Source: Brevundimonas sp. LM2
GTDB lineage: Bacteria > Pseudomonadota > Alphaproteobacteria > Caulobacterales > Caulobacteraceae
Length of the DNA: 64,000 bases
Reading direction: 5' to 3'
Assembly: GCF_002002865.1 (NCBI RefSeq)
Contig: NZ_CP019508.1
Span: 806,001-870,000 of the forward strand
The notes below the pieces were generated by a model. The model saw only the letters and a program-made list of their open reading frames with translations, searched no databases and was not told the origin of the DNA. Every line of letters begins with the position of its first letter. Position 1 is the first letter of the stretch. This document shows positions 8,612 through 17,518 of this stretch, piece after piece. The position numbers and the translations under genes were made by a program.

Positions 8612-9732
8612 GCGGCTCGTCGAGCCGCGCAGGCCGGCGTCGGCACGGGACGCAGGCACAGGCCGTAATCGCCGTCGAACGGGGTGGGGGCCCACGTCTC
8701 GAGGCCGGTGGTCCCCGGCTCGAACCGGGCATGGCCGTGACCCCAGCCGCCTTCGCGTCGGGCCGAGGCGGCCAGCGGCCCCAGTCGACGGACCAGGTCG
8801 TCGTTCACCATCTGGATCCGCACCTTGGCCGCCCCCAGGGCGCGCGCATTCGTCATCAGGGCCTCCATCAAGGCGGGAATGGCCCGCTGGTCGTCCTCCA
8901 GGGCGATCAGGTCGAGGATTTCCAGCACGGGTGGCTCGATGGCGTTGCCCTTGGCCACCATGGCCATGGCGAAGCCGGTGATGGCCTTGCCGGCGTTGAA
9001 GGCCAGCAGGACCGGTCGCAGGGTCAGGTCCGGATCGCTCAGGCGCCAGCGCAGGGTCGCCGGGCTGCGATCGGCGATCAGCCGACCTTCGGCCTTCAGC
9101 GCGGTCCAAAAATCGCCGAACCGGGACCGGTCGCCGAGGTCGCTCACGACCGCGACCCCGGGCGGCAGGCTCAGGCGCGTCGGGTCCACCAGCCGGTCGT
9201 TCATCAGCCGCTCCCGCGCGGCGTCGATCAGGGCCGGGGTCAGGCCGTGCACCTGGCGCAGCACCCGGCCGCGCGCGCAGGCCAGGGTGTCGACCCGCCA
9301 GGACAGCTTCAGGGCGTGGGTGCGGGGCGGCCAGGCGGCCATCCCATGTCGTCCATAGATCGGGCTGGAAGCCGAATTGGCGTTCAGCACATAGCGGGCG
9401 AACAGGGCGGCCTGGTCGGCGAACCGGTCCAGCAGTCGCCGGCTCTGCCCCCGGGCGCGCGGACGCACGATGACCGAGAAGGCGCTGGCCCCATGGAGCA
9501 CCGTTGTGCCGCGATGAAACCGCTGCACGAAATTACCGGTCATGCCGCATGGCGCGCCGTCGTCGTCATCGACCAGCAGCCAGCCGGCCGGGGCCCCGGC
9601 CTCCAGCCGCGCCGGATTGTCCCATAGCCAGCGCCAGCCGGCCGGCGACCGCTGGGGCCAGCCGACCGAGCGGTGCAGGGCATTCAGGGCCTCGTGGTCG
9701 TCTTCCTCTATCGTTCGGACCGAAACGGTCAT
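8608..9732 (-). CDS. GNAT-fold acyltransferase-like protein
   Basis: About 374 residues, function unknown. The N-terminus ([23 protein letters not shown]) has the strand-helix start of GNAT acetyltransferases; [17 protein letters not shown] at about 95-115 resembles the acyl-CoA-binding V-x-P-x-x-R-G-x-G region. A second GNAT-like half is possible from about residue 190 ([18 protein letters not shown]). It may be a tandem-GNAT enzyme. I preferred the ATG at 9732; an ATG at 9804 lies in the repeat element and would add an atypical arginine-rich lead. Convergent with mscL, sharing the CTAG stop. Confidence 0.6.
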   Translation of the reverse strand: MTVSVRTIEEDDHEALNALHRSVGWPQRSPAGWRWLWDNPARLEAGAPAGWLLVDDDDGAPCGMTGNFVQRFHRGTTVLHGASAFSVIVRPRARGQSRRLLDRFADQAALFARYVLNANSASSPIYGRHGMAAWPPRTHALKLSWRVDTLACARGRVLRQVHGLTPALIDAARERLMNDRLVDPTRLSLPPGVAVVSDLGDRSRFGDFWTALKAEGRLIADRSPATLRWRLSDPDLTLRPVLLAFNAGKAITGFAMAMVAKGNAIEPPVLEILDLIALEDDQRAIPALMEALMTNARALGAAKVRIQMVNDDLVRRLGPLAASARREGGWGHGHARFEPGTTGLETWAPTPFDGDYGLCLRPVPTPACAARRAA

Positions 9733-9807
9733 TCCAACACTATCCCAAGGCGGTACAAATCGCCCTTCCACGGCGAGGCGATGCAGGAGGCGTGCCGTCT
9801 TCATAAA

Positions 9808-9888
9808 CCCTCTCCCCCTGCGGGAGAGGGAGAGCGCGCACGGCGGCGCAGCCGTCGTCCTGGCGCGCTCGGGTGAGGGGTGAAACTC
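9808..9888. repeat. REP-like element, left copy
   Basis: A hairpin with 9-bp arms (CCCTCTCCC, 5-base loop, GGGAGAGGG; 9808-9830) followed about 40 bases later by a 19-bp end sequence (9870-9888) that reappears inverted, with one mismatch, at 10273-10291. The two copies face each other around the DUF559 gene. Confidence 0.75.
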
Positions 9889-9914
9889 CGTCCTCTAAAG
9901 GTTAAGCTTCGGTT

Positions 9915-10274
9915 ATGCTCAAGCCGTCCGATCGAACACGATCCAATGCCCGCAAAGGACGCAGCGATCCGACCTTGCCCGAGGCGGTGTTCTGGAAGCT
10001 TCTGCGCGATCGCAGGCTGGACGGTCTCAAGTTCCGCAGGCAGCTGCCGCTCGGTCCCTATATCGCCGACTTCGCCTGCCCATCCATCCGATTGATCCTG
10101 GAACTGGACGGGGGCGTCCATGTGCTGCGGACGCAGAGGGATGCCGTGCGTGATGCCTGGCTGACGGCGAACGGTTGGACGGTCCTCAGGTTCGCCAACG
10201 AAGCCGTGCTGAGAAACCCCGCGCTCCTGTTTGAGGCGGTGCGGGATCATGCAGTGCGTCACCCGCAAAGCTGA
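9915..10274 (+). CDS. DUF559 endonuclease-like protein
   Basis: A 119-residue basic protein of the DUF559 family, which is related to the Vsr mismatch endonuclease fold. Visible core: PEAVFWKLLRDRRLDGLKFRRQ with the conserved E and R/K residues, then PLGPYIADFACPSIRLILELDGG, where the D and E-x-D residues form the likely metal site, and finally the strand GWTVLRFANEAV. The gene is bracketed by inverted REP-like elements, its stop (10272-10274) overlapping the start of the right one. Activity is unproven for this family. Confidence 0.85.
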   Translation: MLKPSDRTRSNARKGRSDPTLPEAVFWKLLRDRRLDGLKFRRQLPLGPYIADFACPSIRLILELDGGVHVLRTQRDAVRDAWLTANGWTVLRFANEAVLRNPALLFEAVRDHAVRHPQS

Positions 10275-10327
10275 GTTTCACCCCTCATCCGCCCCTTCGG
10301 GGCACCTTCTCCCGCAAGGGGAGAAGG
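10273..10327. repeat. REP-like element, right copy
   Basis: Begins with the 19-bp end sequence (10273-10291, matching the inverted left copy at 18 of 19 positions), then a small hairpin GCCCC-TTC-GGGGC (10291-10303), then a hairpin with 9-bp arms (CCTTCTCCC / GGGAGAAGG; 10305-10327) and a 5-base loop, the same geometry as the left copy. Confidence 0.75.
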
Positions 10328-10933
10328 AAGATGGTGTCCACCTTCCATCGTCTAATTGTCCGCGTCCGCCCGGAATCCCCAAACCTTCTCAACACCCCTC
10401 CGCTTTTTCGACCCGTCCAACTCGCCCGCATCGGAAACCCGTCTAGACTCTTCCCGTCCCGTCGCGAGGGGAAGGCGTCCTGGGCCCAGGACCCGGACGC
10501 GCGCCGGGGTCGATCGCGGGATATGCCGGGGCGAAACCCCGGGTCCGGCGGCGCACTGGGCGTCGTCGCCTGTCGTGGGCTGAGAGTCGGAAAAGGACCA
10601 ATCGGGAAGGACCAGGACGGCGGGGAAGAGGCCCCGGCGTTGCCCGACACAAGACATCCTGCCCCCGAACGCTTGCGAAAACCGATCGAGCGGAGCCACG
10701 GCGACCACGCCGAAACTCTTTTACAGGCGACCGCCGGCGACGGCGGCCGTCACGGTCCCGGGCGCGATCGCCATGGCTCCGCCGCTTCCCCGACCCGTTC
10801 ACAGCGGAAGAGCGATGCCGCGCGGGCGACGTTCGTGACGCTTCGATGATCCATAAGGCTTGTCCGTTCCTGTCCGCCGTGCTGCTTATGCCGCCACAAG
10901 CGCCCCGGAGGCGCGATCCACAGGAGCGAGCGT
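10328..10933. other. About 600 bp without a convincing gene
   Basis: Open frames here have arginine/proline-rich, non-protein-like translations. Visible structures are a perfect 16-bp palindrome at 10477-10492 and a hairpin CCGGGG-CGAAA-CCCCGG at 10526-10542. The last part must hold the promoter of the peptide transporter; no clear -35/-10 pair was found. AGGAG at 10922-10926 is the transporter's ribosome-binding site. Confidence 0.5.
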
Positions 10934-12844
10934 TTGAGTGTGACGGATGGCGGAGGCGCGGTGGCGCCCCAGAAGCAGTTCCTGGGGCACCCGCGCGGAT
11001 TGGTGATCCTGTTCTTCACCGAGATGTGGGAACGGTTCTCCTTCTACGGCATGCGGGCCCTGCTGGTCCTGTATCTGACCCAGCATTTCCTGTTCGGCTC
11101 GTCCGAGGCGCAGGGCATCTACGCCGCCTACGCCGCCCTGGTCTATCTGATGCCGGTCCTGGGCGGGGCCATCGCCGACCGCTTCCTGGGCTCGCGCAAG
11201 GCCGTCACCATCGGGGCCCTGCTGCTGGTCGCCGGTCACGGCATGATGGCCTTCGAGGGCTCGGGCGGTCGCGAGACCATCCAGTATCAGGGCCAGTCCT
11301 ACGCCATTCAGGTCGAGGGTCGCGATACCGACCGCCAGCTGTTCGCCCTCGTCGGCGACCAGCGCTTGCCCATCCAGGTCACGCCGGAGGGCATCCGGGT
11401 CTCCGACCTGCCGACGACGGCCGAAAGCGCCGCCTCGGCGGCCGCCGCCTCGTCGCTGGGCACCGTGCCCGCCGTCGAGACGGTGACGGATCCCGAAGCC
11501 GCCGCCGTTCCCGCCGACGGGCCCGTCTCGGCCGCGGCCACGGCTCCCGAGACCGTCGTCGACCGGGCCAATGCCGCCGCCGCCACCGCGACCGACAACG
11601 CCGCCCGGGCCGGGCTTCCCGCCCTGATCGCGCCGGGGGCCTACACCATCGACAAGTCCGTCGATCTGGCCGGCCAGTCGGTTCTGTTCTTCGCCCTGGC
11701 CCTGATCGTCGTCGGCGTGGGCTTCCTCAAGCCCAACATCTCCACGGTGGTGGGTTCGCTCTATGAGCAGGGCGATCCGCGCCGCGATTCCGGCTTCACC
11801 ATCTTCTACGTCGGCATCAATCTGGGGTCGTTCCTGGCCTCGGCGGTCTGCGCCTGGCTGGGGATCGAATACGGCTGGAAATACGGCTTCGGCCTGGCCG
11901 GCATCGGCATGCTGGCGGGTCTGATCACCTTCTGGGTCGGTCAGAGCTGGCTCGGCAACCGGGCGGATCCGCCCGCCAGCGCCCAGCTGGACAAGAAGAC
12001 CTTCGGTGTCCCGCGCGAGGCCTGGATCTACATCCTCGGCATCCTCGCGGTCATTCCGATGTGGCTGATCGTCCAGCAGCATGACGCCGTCGAGGCCTCG
12101 CTGCTGTATCTGGTGCCGACCATCTTCGCGGGCCTGCTGCTGTATTCGGTGGTCTTCATCCGGGGCGACGGTCGCTGGCGCATGCTGGTGGCGATCATCC
12201 TGACCATGTTCTCGGTCCTGTTCTGGACCCTGTTCGAACAGGCGGGCTCCAGCCTGACGCTGTTCGCGGACCAGTCGACCGAGATGCCGGCCGGCTTCAA
12301 CGCCGCCATGACCCAGGTCTTCAACCCCGGCACCATCATCGTCTTCGGCCCGATCCTGGCCGGGCTGTGGCTGTGGCTGGGCAAGAAGGGGCTGGAGCCG
12401 AACGTCCCGGTCAAGTTCGGCCTGGGCCTGGTCTCGGTCGGGGCCGGCTTCCTGCTGCTGGTCTGGGCCGCCAATACCCAGGCCGACGCCCTGTTCAAAG
12501 TGCCGCTGATCTGGCTGTTCCTGGCCTATTTCCTGCACTCGATCGGCGAGCTTCTGGTGTCTCCGGTCGGCCTGTCCATGATCACCAAACTGTCGGTGCC
12601 CAAGATGGTCGGGATGATGATGGGGGCCTGGTTCATGGCCTCGGCCCTGGCCCACATCGTCGCCGGCATCATCGCCAAGTCGACCTCGACCGAGACGGTC
12701 GGGGGCGTGGTCACCAATCCGGCCCTGGCCCTGGAAACCTATTCCCGGGTGTTCCAGGAGATCGGCATCTGGGGCGTGGCGATCGGCGGCATTCTGCTGC
12801 TGCTCTCGCCGGGCCTCAAATGGATGATGCGCGGCGTCAAATAG
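10934..12844 (+). CDS. POT-family proton-dependent peptide transporter
   Basis: A 636-residue inner-membrane symporter for di- and tripeptides (PTR2/POT branch of the major facilitator superfamily). Family signatures: EMWERFSFYGMRALLVLYL at about residues 30-48, the GGAIADRFLGSRK loop, GVGFLKPNIST, and GELLVSPVGLSMITKL late in the protein. It carries an alanine-rich insertion of roughly 130 residues (about 110-240) between the third and fourth membrane helices, unlike short enterobacterial loops. TTG start, AGGAG 7 bases upstream. Convergent with a TonB receptor, which suggests shared peptide nutrition. Confidence 0.92.
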   Translation: MSVTDGGGAVAPQKQFLGHPRGLVILFFTEMWERFSFYGMRALLVLYLTQHFLFGSSEAQGIYAAYAALVYLMPVLGGAIADRFLGSRKAVTIGALLLVAGHGMMAFEGSGGRETIQYQGQSYAIQVEGRDTDRQLFALVGDQRLPIQVTPEGIRVSDLPTTAESAASAAAASSLGTVPAVETVTDPEAAAVPADGPVSAAATAPETVVDRANAAAATATDNAARAGLPALIAPGAYTIDKSVDLAGQSVLFFALALIVVGVGFLKPNISTVVGSLYEQGDPRRDSGFTIFYVGINLGSFLASAVCAWLGIEYGWKYGFGLAGIGMLAGLITFWVGQSWLGNRADPPASAQLDKKTFGVPREAWIYILGILAVIPMWLIVQQHDAVEASLLYLVPTIFAGLLLYSVVFIRGDGRWRMLVAIILTMFSVLFWTLFEQAGSSLTLFADQSTEMPAGFNAAMTQVFNPGTIIVFGPILAGLWLWLGKKGLEPNVPVKFGLGLVSVGAGFLLLVWAANTQADALFKVPLIWLFLAYFLHSIGELLVSPVGLSMITKLSVPKMVGMMMGAWFMASALAHIVAGIIAKSTSTETVGGVVTNPALALETYSRVFQEIGIWGVAIGGILLLLSPGLKWMMRGVK

Positions 12845-12869
12845 ACCCTGCGGTCCGCGCCCTTCCGGC

Positions 12870-14921
12870 TCAGAACGTCTTCTGCAGGCGGATTTGCCAG
12901 AAGGTGCGCGGATCGATGTCGCGGGTCTCGGTGAAGGCGATCGGCCGGCCGGCGTCACGGCTGGCATAGACCGTCCGCTCGACGTTGAAGTCGTCCCACA
13001 GGTTGACCTGGGCCCGGATCGAGGTGGAGGCCGTCGGCTTGTACTCGACGAAGGCCTCGATGTAGTCCGCACCGTAGAAGCCCGAGGTCTGGTCCGGGTC
13101 GTAGGAATACTCGGCCAGGGTGGACAGATAGGTCACCGCCCAGTTCAGCTTCCAGCTGGCGATGTCCTGGCTGATGGTGAAGTTGGGCTGGGACTCGCGG
13201 ATCCCCGAGATGGGCCGGGTCTGGCCGGTGGTCGGATCGGTGACCTCGGTGCTGTTCCAGTCGTTCTTGAAGGTGAACTGCCCGCCGGAAAAACCGGTCC
13301 GGTCCAGCGGGATGCTGATGTTGACCGTCAGCTGGTCCAGGGTGCCGTCGCCGATGTTGCCGACCGCCGACAGATCGCCGGGCAGGGGCAGCTGATCGAT
13401 CACCCCGGTGATCTCGTCATGGCGATAGCCCAGGGACACGATTCCGTCGCCCAGGAAGCGCCGCTCATAGACCAGTTCGGTGACCCAGCGCTGTTCCGGC
13501 TCCAGATCGACGTTGCCGCCGAAGACGTTGTCCTCCTCCAGCTCGGCCGAGGCCGCGAAGTCGTCGAAGTCCAGCTGCCCGACCTCGCGCTCCAGCCGGA
13601 ACCGCACCTGGTTGTTGGCCATCGGGGTCCAGGTGGCCTGGAACCGGGGCTTGGCGAAATAGAAGGATCGCTCTTGGTCCGCGTCCCCCGACTGGGTGAT
13701 GGTCGAGGCCTCGAGGCGCAGCCCGCCTTCCAGGGTCAGGTCCGGCCGGATGCGCCAGGTCGCCTTGCTGAAAGCCTCGCCCCGCGTCTCCTCGACCAGG
13801 ACCGAGGCCGAGGGCAGGGGCACGTTCGTCCCGCCGACGGTGAAGGCCTGATCGGTCTCCAGCATGTTGTAGGCGACCTCGGCCCCGCCCTCGATGGTCA
13901 TTGACGGCGACCGTTCCCAGCGCAGCAGCGAGCGCAGGATGGTCTCGGAGGCGTTGCCGACAGAGGTGAACCGCTGTTCGGGATTGACCATGCCCGCGAT
14001 CTCGCTGGACGACACCGACGCGCTGTCGAAGTCGTTCCACTCGCGGATGAACCGGGTCTCGCTGCTCAGGCCGGTCCGCAGCGGACGGGTGAACACCGCC
14101 CCGATCTCGCCGCTGGTGCCCTCCTCGCTGTAGCCGTTGTCGCGACGGATGCCGGGGGCCGTCTGCAGGCTGAAGTTGCGATAGTCGTTCTGGCCGAGGC
14201 GGGCCGTCAGGTCGATCTTGCCGCCCAGGAAGGCGTTGGCGTAGTTGACCCGGATGGCCTGGCCACCCCCCTGCTGATCGCTGTCATAGGCCTCGTCGCG
14301 CAGGACCACGCCGTTGGCGTCGCGCCGCAGCACGCGGCCCGGTCCGTTGGAATCGCTGGTGCTGACCCCGTCGGACAGGGTGACGCCGAAGGTGCGATCG
14401 CCGTCCTTGGCGGTGAACTGGTAGGAGCCGTTGTAGACGTCGATGCCGCCCTCGAACAGGAAGCCGGTCGCGGTCAGCACCGACTGGCGGCTCGACTGGC
14501 TCTTGGTGATCACGTTCACCACCACCGAATAGCCCTGCATGTCGATGCCCGGCGCCCCGCCCCGGACCAGCTCGATCCGCTCGACCTGGGCGGCCAGCGT
14601 CCGGCCCAGGACCGAGGTGCCGGAGTCGTTCTTGGACGCGGGCCGCGCGCCGTTGACCAGGATGTTGCCGACCGCGCCCTCGAAGCCGCGCGAGCCATCG
14701 CCGTCCTCGGCCGAAAAGCCGGGCACCCGGTTGACCATGTCCAGCGCCGTATTGGGTCGGTAATCGGTGAAGAAGTCCGGCGTGAAGACCAGGACGCCCT
14801 GCTGGCTGGCCGCCGCGGCGGGTTCCGCCGTCTGGGCGGAGGGGGCCGGGGCCGTCTGGGCCAGCACGGGCATCGCGCCGAAAAGCACAGCCGTCGTGGC
14901 CATCAGGATGGTCTTGGTCAT
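12870..14921 (-). CDS. TonB-dependent receptor
   Basis: A 683-residue outer-membrane protein. A signal peptide (cleavage after VLAQ, about residue 22) and an Ala/Pro linker precede a plug domain (FTDYRPNTALDMVNRVPGF through IELVRGGAPGIDMQG, then VVVNVITKS). The rest is a beta-barrel ending in phenylalanine (IRLQKTF), as typical for outer-membrane insertion. The barrel contains the conserved LEPEQRWVTELVYERRF. Ligand unknown; the convergent peptide transporter hints at peptides. The protein is slightly short for the family. Confidence 0.93.
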   Translation of the reverse strand: MTKTILMATTAVLFGAMPVLAQTAPAPSAQTAEPAAAASQQGVLVFTPDFFTDYRPNTALDMVNRVPGFSAEDGDGSRGFEGAVGNILVNGARPASKNDSGTSVLGRTLAAQVERIELVRGGAPGIDMQGYSVVVNVITKSQSSRQSVLTATGFLFEGGIDVYNGSYQFTAKDGDRTFGVTLSDGVSTSDSNGPGRVLRRDANGVVLRDEAYDSDQQGGGQAIRVNYANAFLGGKIDLTARLGQNDYRNFSLQTAPGIRRDNGYSEEGTSGEIGAVFTRPLRTGLSSETRFIREWNDFDSASVSSSEIAGMVNPEQRFTSVGNASETILRSLLRWERSPSMTIEGGAEVAYNMLETDQAFTVGGTNVPLPSASVLVEETRGEAFSKATWRIRPDLTLEGGLRLEASTITQSGDADQERSFYFAKPRFQATWTPMANNQVRFRLEREVGQLDFDDFAASAELEEDNVFGGNVDLEPEQRWVTELVYERRFLGDGIVSLGYRHDEITGVIDQLPLPGDLSAVGNIGDGTLDQLTVNISIPLDRTGFSGGQFTFKNDWNSTEVTDPTTGQTRPISGIRESQPNFTISQDIASWKLNWAVTYLSTLAEYSYDPDQTSGFYGADYIEAFVEYKPTASTSIRAQVNLWDDFNVERTVYASRDAGRPIAFTETRDIDPRTFWQIRLQKTF

Positions 14922-15056
14922 CGCCTGGAATTCCCCTCGTTTGCGAGGGCAGGTGTGCCGAGCCGAAGACCCGATCGCCAGTTACAAGGGAGACAGGTGG
15001 ATTAACTCGCGGACAGTATTACGCGACTGTAACGATTGAATTTTCTGAGCTGGCCC

Positions 15057-15581
15057 TCACTGGAAGAAGTCCTGGGAAGCGCTCATCCGCTGTGGGATTG
15101 CATCCGTGCTCGCGGACCGCTCGACCGCCGGTGGCGCGACGATCGCGCCTCTGTCGAAGCCGAACAGGCGCGATCCGTCGGCCAGGGGGTCTGTGCTCGT
15201 GATGACGGAATCTTCGGTCGGTGCGGATGGCATCGCGTGCGTCTGCGGTTCCGCAGCTGACGGCGGTGGCGACCAGTCCGACCCCGTATAGGCCTCCTGC
15301 GGCGCATAGGGCGTGTCCGTCATCTCGAGCTGCCGCTCCAGGACCGCGCGGTCAAACTCGTCGCTTAGCGTGCCCACCTCCAAAACGCCTCCCTCGACGA
15401 GGACCGGCTCGCGGGGCGGCACGACGGCGATCGACAACCGCGGACCTGGACCGGACGCGTTTGACTCGCGAGGCGCGACGCTCCAGGCCGCGACGCCAAG
15501 CGATAAGGCCGCGACAAGGGCGGTGCACACGACTACCGACGCCCGTCTTGCAGGCGATCGCGCTGGCGGCATGGTCTTCAT
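15057..15581 (-). CDS. Hypothetical membrane-anchored protein
   Basis: A 174-residue protein I do not recognise. A basic N-terminus is followed by one hydrophobic segment (SVVVCTALVAALSLGVAAW, about residues 15-33), so it is a signal-anchored or secreted protein with a proline/serine/acid-rich, probably disordered, periplasmic part. No catalytic motif is visible. The ATG at 15581 has GAGGAG 8 bases upstream, good support for a real gene. It lies 135 bases upstream of the TonB receptor on the same strand. Confidence 0.6.
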   Translation of the reverse strand: MKTMPPARSPARRASVVVCTALVAALSLGVAAWSVAPRESNASGPGPRLSIAVVPPREPVLVEGGVLEVGTLSDEFDRAVLERQLEMTDTPYAPQEAYTGSDWSPPPSAAEPQTHAMPSAPTEDSVITSTDPLADGSRLFGFDRGAIVAPPAVERSASTDAIPQRMSASQDFFQ

Positions 15582-15709
15582 CGGGGACGCTCCTCAGGTG
15601 ACGCGGAAACCCGGGAGCGGTGCAGGGGTTCCCGCGGCCCAAGGCCCGATGCCGTTGCATCGAACGGCGAGCGTGACGGTTGTCCGCGACGGTGAGCCGA
15701 CGGCTCGGC

Positions 15710-16393
15710 CTATCTGGCGATCAGCAACGGCCCCAGCGCCGAACCGGCCGGGATCCGCCGGGCCCAGGCGGCGCCTTCGGCCGCCCAGCCGCGGTCGATG
15801 TCGAAACTCACCGCCCGGGCCTTGGCTCCGGAGAAGTCGATCAAGAGACCGGGTCCGAAGGCGGTCTCCACGACGGACCCAAGGGGCGTCGAATCGGTGG
15901 CGAAAACCGCCACGATCCGGTCCGTGGGGGCGAGCATGCCCATGCCGTGACCGTGCAGGGGAAAGGCACAGATCGGGGCCATCTCGCCGGCAAGGGTCCG
16001 ACAGAGGCCCCAGGTCCAGGCTTCCTCGCCATCATTGATCAGGGCGGCGACGCCCGGAAGGCCTGAAGCGAATGCGGTCAGCAGCCGGGTGTCGTTCAAA
16101 CGGGCCGTTTGACCGAGCGCGACCTCGACCCGCGCCCCGACCCCGACGACGGCGTTCGGTTCTATTGCCGTCGGGGACAGATAGACGCTGAGGTCGTCCC
16201 CGAACGCGATGGTTGTCGTCTGCAACAGGTTGGTTCGTCTCATCCACGCCAGGGAGGTGCCGCCGGCTGTCCCTAGCGCACTGGACGCAAATGGGCCCTG
16301 TCGAACGGCGGCGAACAGGTACAGCGCCATGTTCTCGCGGTGCAACGCGGGCACCGTGGGACTGGAAAGCGTCACGGTCAGGTGTCGGGTCAC
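15710..16393 (-). CDS. Uncharacterised 227-residue protein, paralog B
   Basis: Unknown function. It is paralogous to the product of 16759-17442: the same order of blocks is seen, including an initial strand (HLTVTLSS vs YVIEISLP), a central LGQTA, CAFPLHG (CAIPLHG), and a C-terminal block GLLIDFSGAK...VSFDIDRGW...LGPLLIAR. No signal peptide or membrane segment, so probably soluble and beta-rich. The GTG at 16393, with GAGG about 6 bases upstream, gives exactly 227 residues, the same as the paralog. It is the last gene of a three-gene run behind an XRE regulator. Confidence 0.75.
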   Translation of the reverse strand: MTRHLTVTLSSPTVPALHRENMALYLFAAVRQGPFASSALGTAGGTSLAWMRRTNLLQTTTIAFGDDLSVYLSPTAIEPNAVVGVGARVEVALGQTARLNDTRLLTAFASGLPGVAALINDGEEAWTWGLCRTLAGEMAPICAFPLHGHGMGMLAPTDRIVAVFATDSTPLGSVVETAFGPGLLIDFSGAKARAVSFDIDRGWAAEGAAWARRIPAGSALGPLLIAR

Positions 16394-16416
16394 GAGAGCC
16401 TCGCAGACGATCCGTC

Positions 16417-16439
16417 GGGGCGAGGAAAGCCCTCGCCCC
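16417..16439. other. Strong intergenic hairpin
   Basis: A perfect 9-bp GC-rich stem (GGGGCGAGG / CCTCGCCCC) with a 5-base loop lies in the 53-base gap between the 80-residue gene and paralog B. No U-tract follows on the minus strand, so it is more likely an attenuator, RNA-stability element or partial terminator than a full terminator. Confidence 0.6.
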
Positions 16440-16446
16440 AACGGAC

Positions 16447-16689
16447 TCAGTAGGTGCAGGACAGGCCAGACGTCGTTTGGTTCGTGATGGTCAGCGTATT
16501 GTCGACCACCCGCACCGTGAAGGTGTGGACCTTGTTGTCGTCCATGGGCACGACGACTTCAGGCGCGTTGGCCAGCGTGTACCTGACATTGCCGGTGGCG
16601 GGGTGTGTGGTGATCACATCGACGTTGCCGGGGATGGTATGGGCGGCGAACGTGTGTGCCTGGCCCTTCAGGATGACGGTCTGAGGCAT
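16447..16689 (-). CDS. Uncharacterised 80-residue protein
   Basis: Not recognised. The sequence alternates hydrophobic and polar residues (VILKGQAHTF, DVITTHPATGNVRYTL, HTFTVRVVDNTLTITN), which predicts a small all-beta protein. One cysteine near the C-terminus (SCTY). The ATG at 16689 has AAGGA 8 bases upstream. It lies between two paralogous 227-residue genes on the same strand, 69 bases after paralog A, and is probably cotranscribed with them. A secreted or complex-forming partner role is only a guess. Confidence 0.7.
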   Translation of the reverse strand: MPQTVILKGQAHTFAAHTIPGNVDVITTHPATGNVRYTLANAPEVVVPMDDNKVHTFTVRVVDNTLTITNQTTSGLSCTY

Positions 16690-16758
16690 CGGGATAATCC
16701 TTGATAGAGGAAAGATGCGGCCGCCCGGTGGCGGGCGTGCCAGCGAGCCGGACGGAGG

Positions 16759-17442
16759 TCAGCTGTGGATCAGAAGGGGCACCAGGTCGGCCTGCGCCTT
16801 GATCGGCGTGGCCCAGGTGCCGTCGTCCCAGCTCCAGCCCTCGTTGATGTCGAAATTGACCTTGCGCGTGCTCTTTTCAGTCAGGTCGATGAGCAGGCTC
16901 GGGGCGTAGGCCTTGTAGATCACCGTGCCGGTGTTCACGGTTCTGGAGGCGAAGGTCAGGAGAACCTTCTCGATCGGCACCACGACGTCCAGCATGTTGC
17001 CGTGCAACGGGATCGCGCACATCGGATTGGCCGATCCAGCGACCTTCTGAGAGATGCCCGCCGTGTATTGCGTGCTGCTTTCGTTCAAGATCGAGATAGC
17101 GGATGCCGTTCCCTCGCTGACCGTCTCCAGGTTTCCGTCCACGTCGACATTCGCCGTCTGCCCGAGCGTGATGTCAGCGGCCGCGCTGGCCACGATGGTA
17201 CCGTCCGAGATGATCTTGGTGTCGGAGATATAGGCCTGGTACTGCTCGGTCCACGCCACCTTGGTGGTGGTCAGGAAACTCGGGTCAGAGAACCAAACGA
17301 GGGGCGCCGCTCCGCCGATCCTGCTCTTGACGGCCTTGAAACCATGAAGGGCGAACTTTTCGCCCTTCAGCGCTGTCACGGTGTCGGAGGGAAGGGAGAT
17401 CTCGATCACATAAGGCGTGGGCGTGGGTTCGGGCGTGGGCAT
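16759..17442 (-). CDS. Uncharacterised 227-residue protein, paralog A
   Basis: Unknown function. After a Pro/Thr-rich start (MPTPEPTPTP) the body runs YVIEISLPSDTVTALKGEKF, GFKAVKS, APLVWFSD, a central ITLGQTANVDVDGN, CAIPLHGNMLDVVVPIEKVL and the C-terminal LLIDLTEKSTRKVNFDINEG. The spacing of predicted strands suggests a beta-sandwich. No signal peptide. The ATG at 17442 has AGGAGAG 7-8 bases upstream and gives the same length as paralog B. A perfect 31-bp palindrome lies 77 bases upstream, and an XRE regulator gene precedes that. Confidence 0.78.
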   Translation of the reverse strand: MPTPEPTPTPYVIEISLPSDTVTALKGEKFALHGFKAVKSRIGGAAPLVWFSDPSFLTTTKVAWTEQYQAYISDTKIISDGTIVASAAADITLGQTANVDVDGNLETVSEGTASAISILNESSTQYTAGISQKVAGSANPMCAIPLHGNMLDVVVPIEKVLLTFASRTVNTGTVIYKAYAPSLLIDLTEKSTRKVNFDINEGWSWDDGTWATPIKAQADLVPLLIHS

Positions 17443-17518
17443 GGCTTCTCTCCTGATGGAGATGGCCCCGGCCGGGCCGGGCATGAATGGCGGAATGCAA
17501 CTCACGAGATAATGATCT

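Noticed and set aside
9733-9804. N-terminal extension of the acyltransferase-like protein
   Set aside because: The extra 24 residues start within the REP-like hairpin region and do not resemble a GNAT N-terminus.
10331-10849. 172-codon open frame upstream of the peptide transporter
   Set aside because: Arg/Pro-rich, no ribosome-binding site, starts inside the REP-like hairpin surroundings and resembles no protein.
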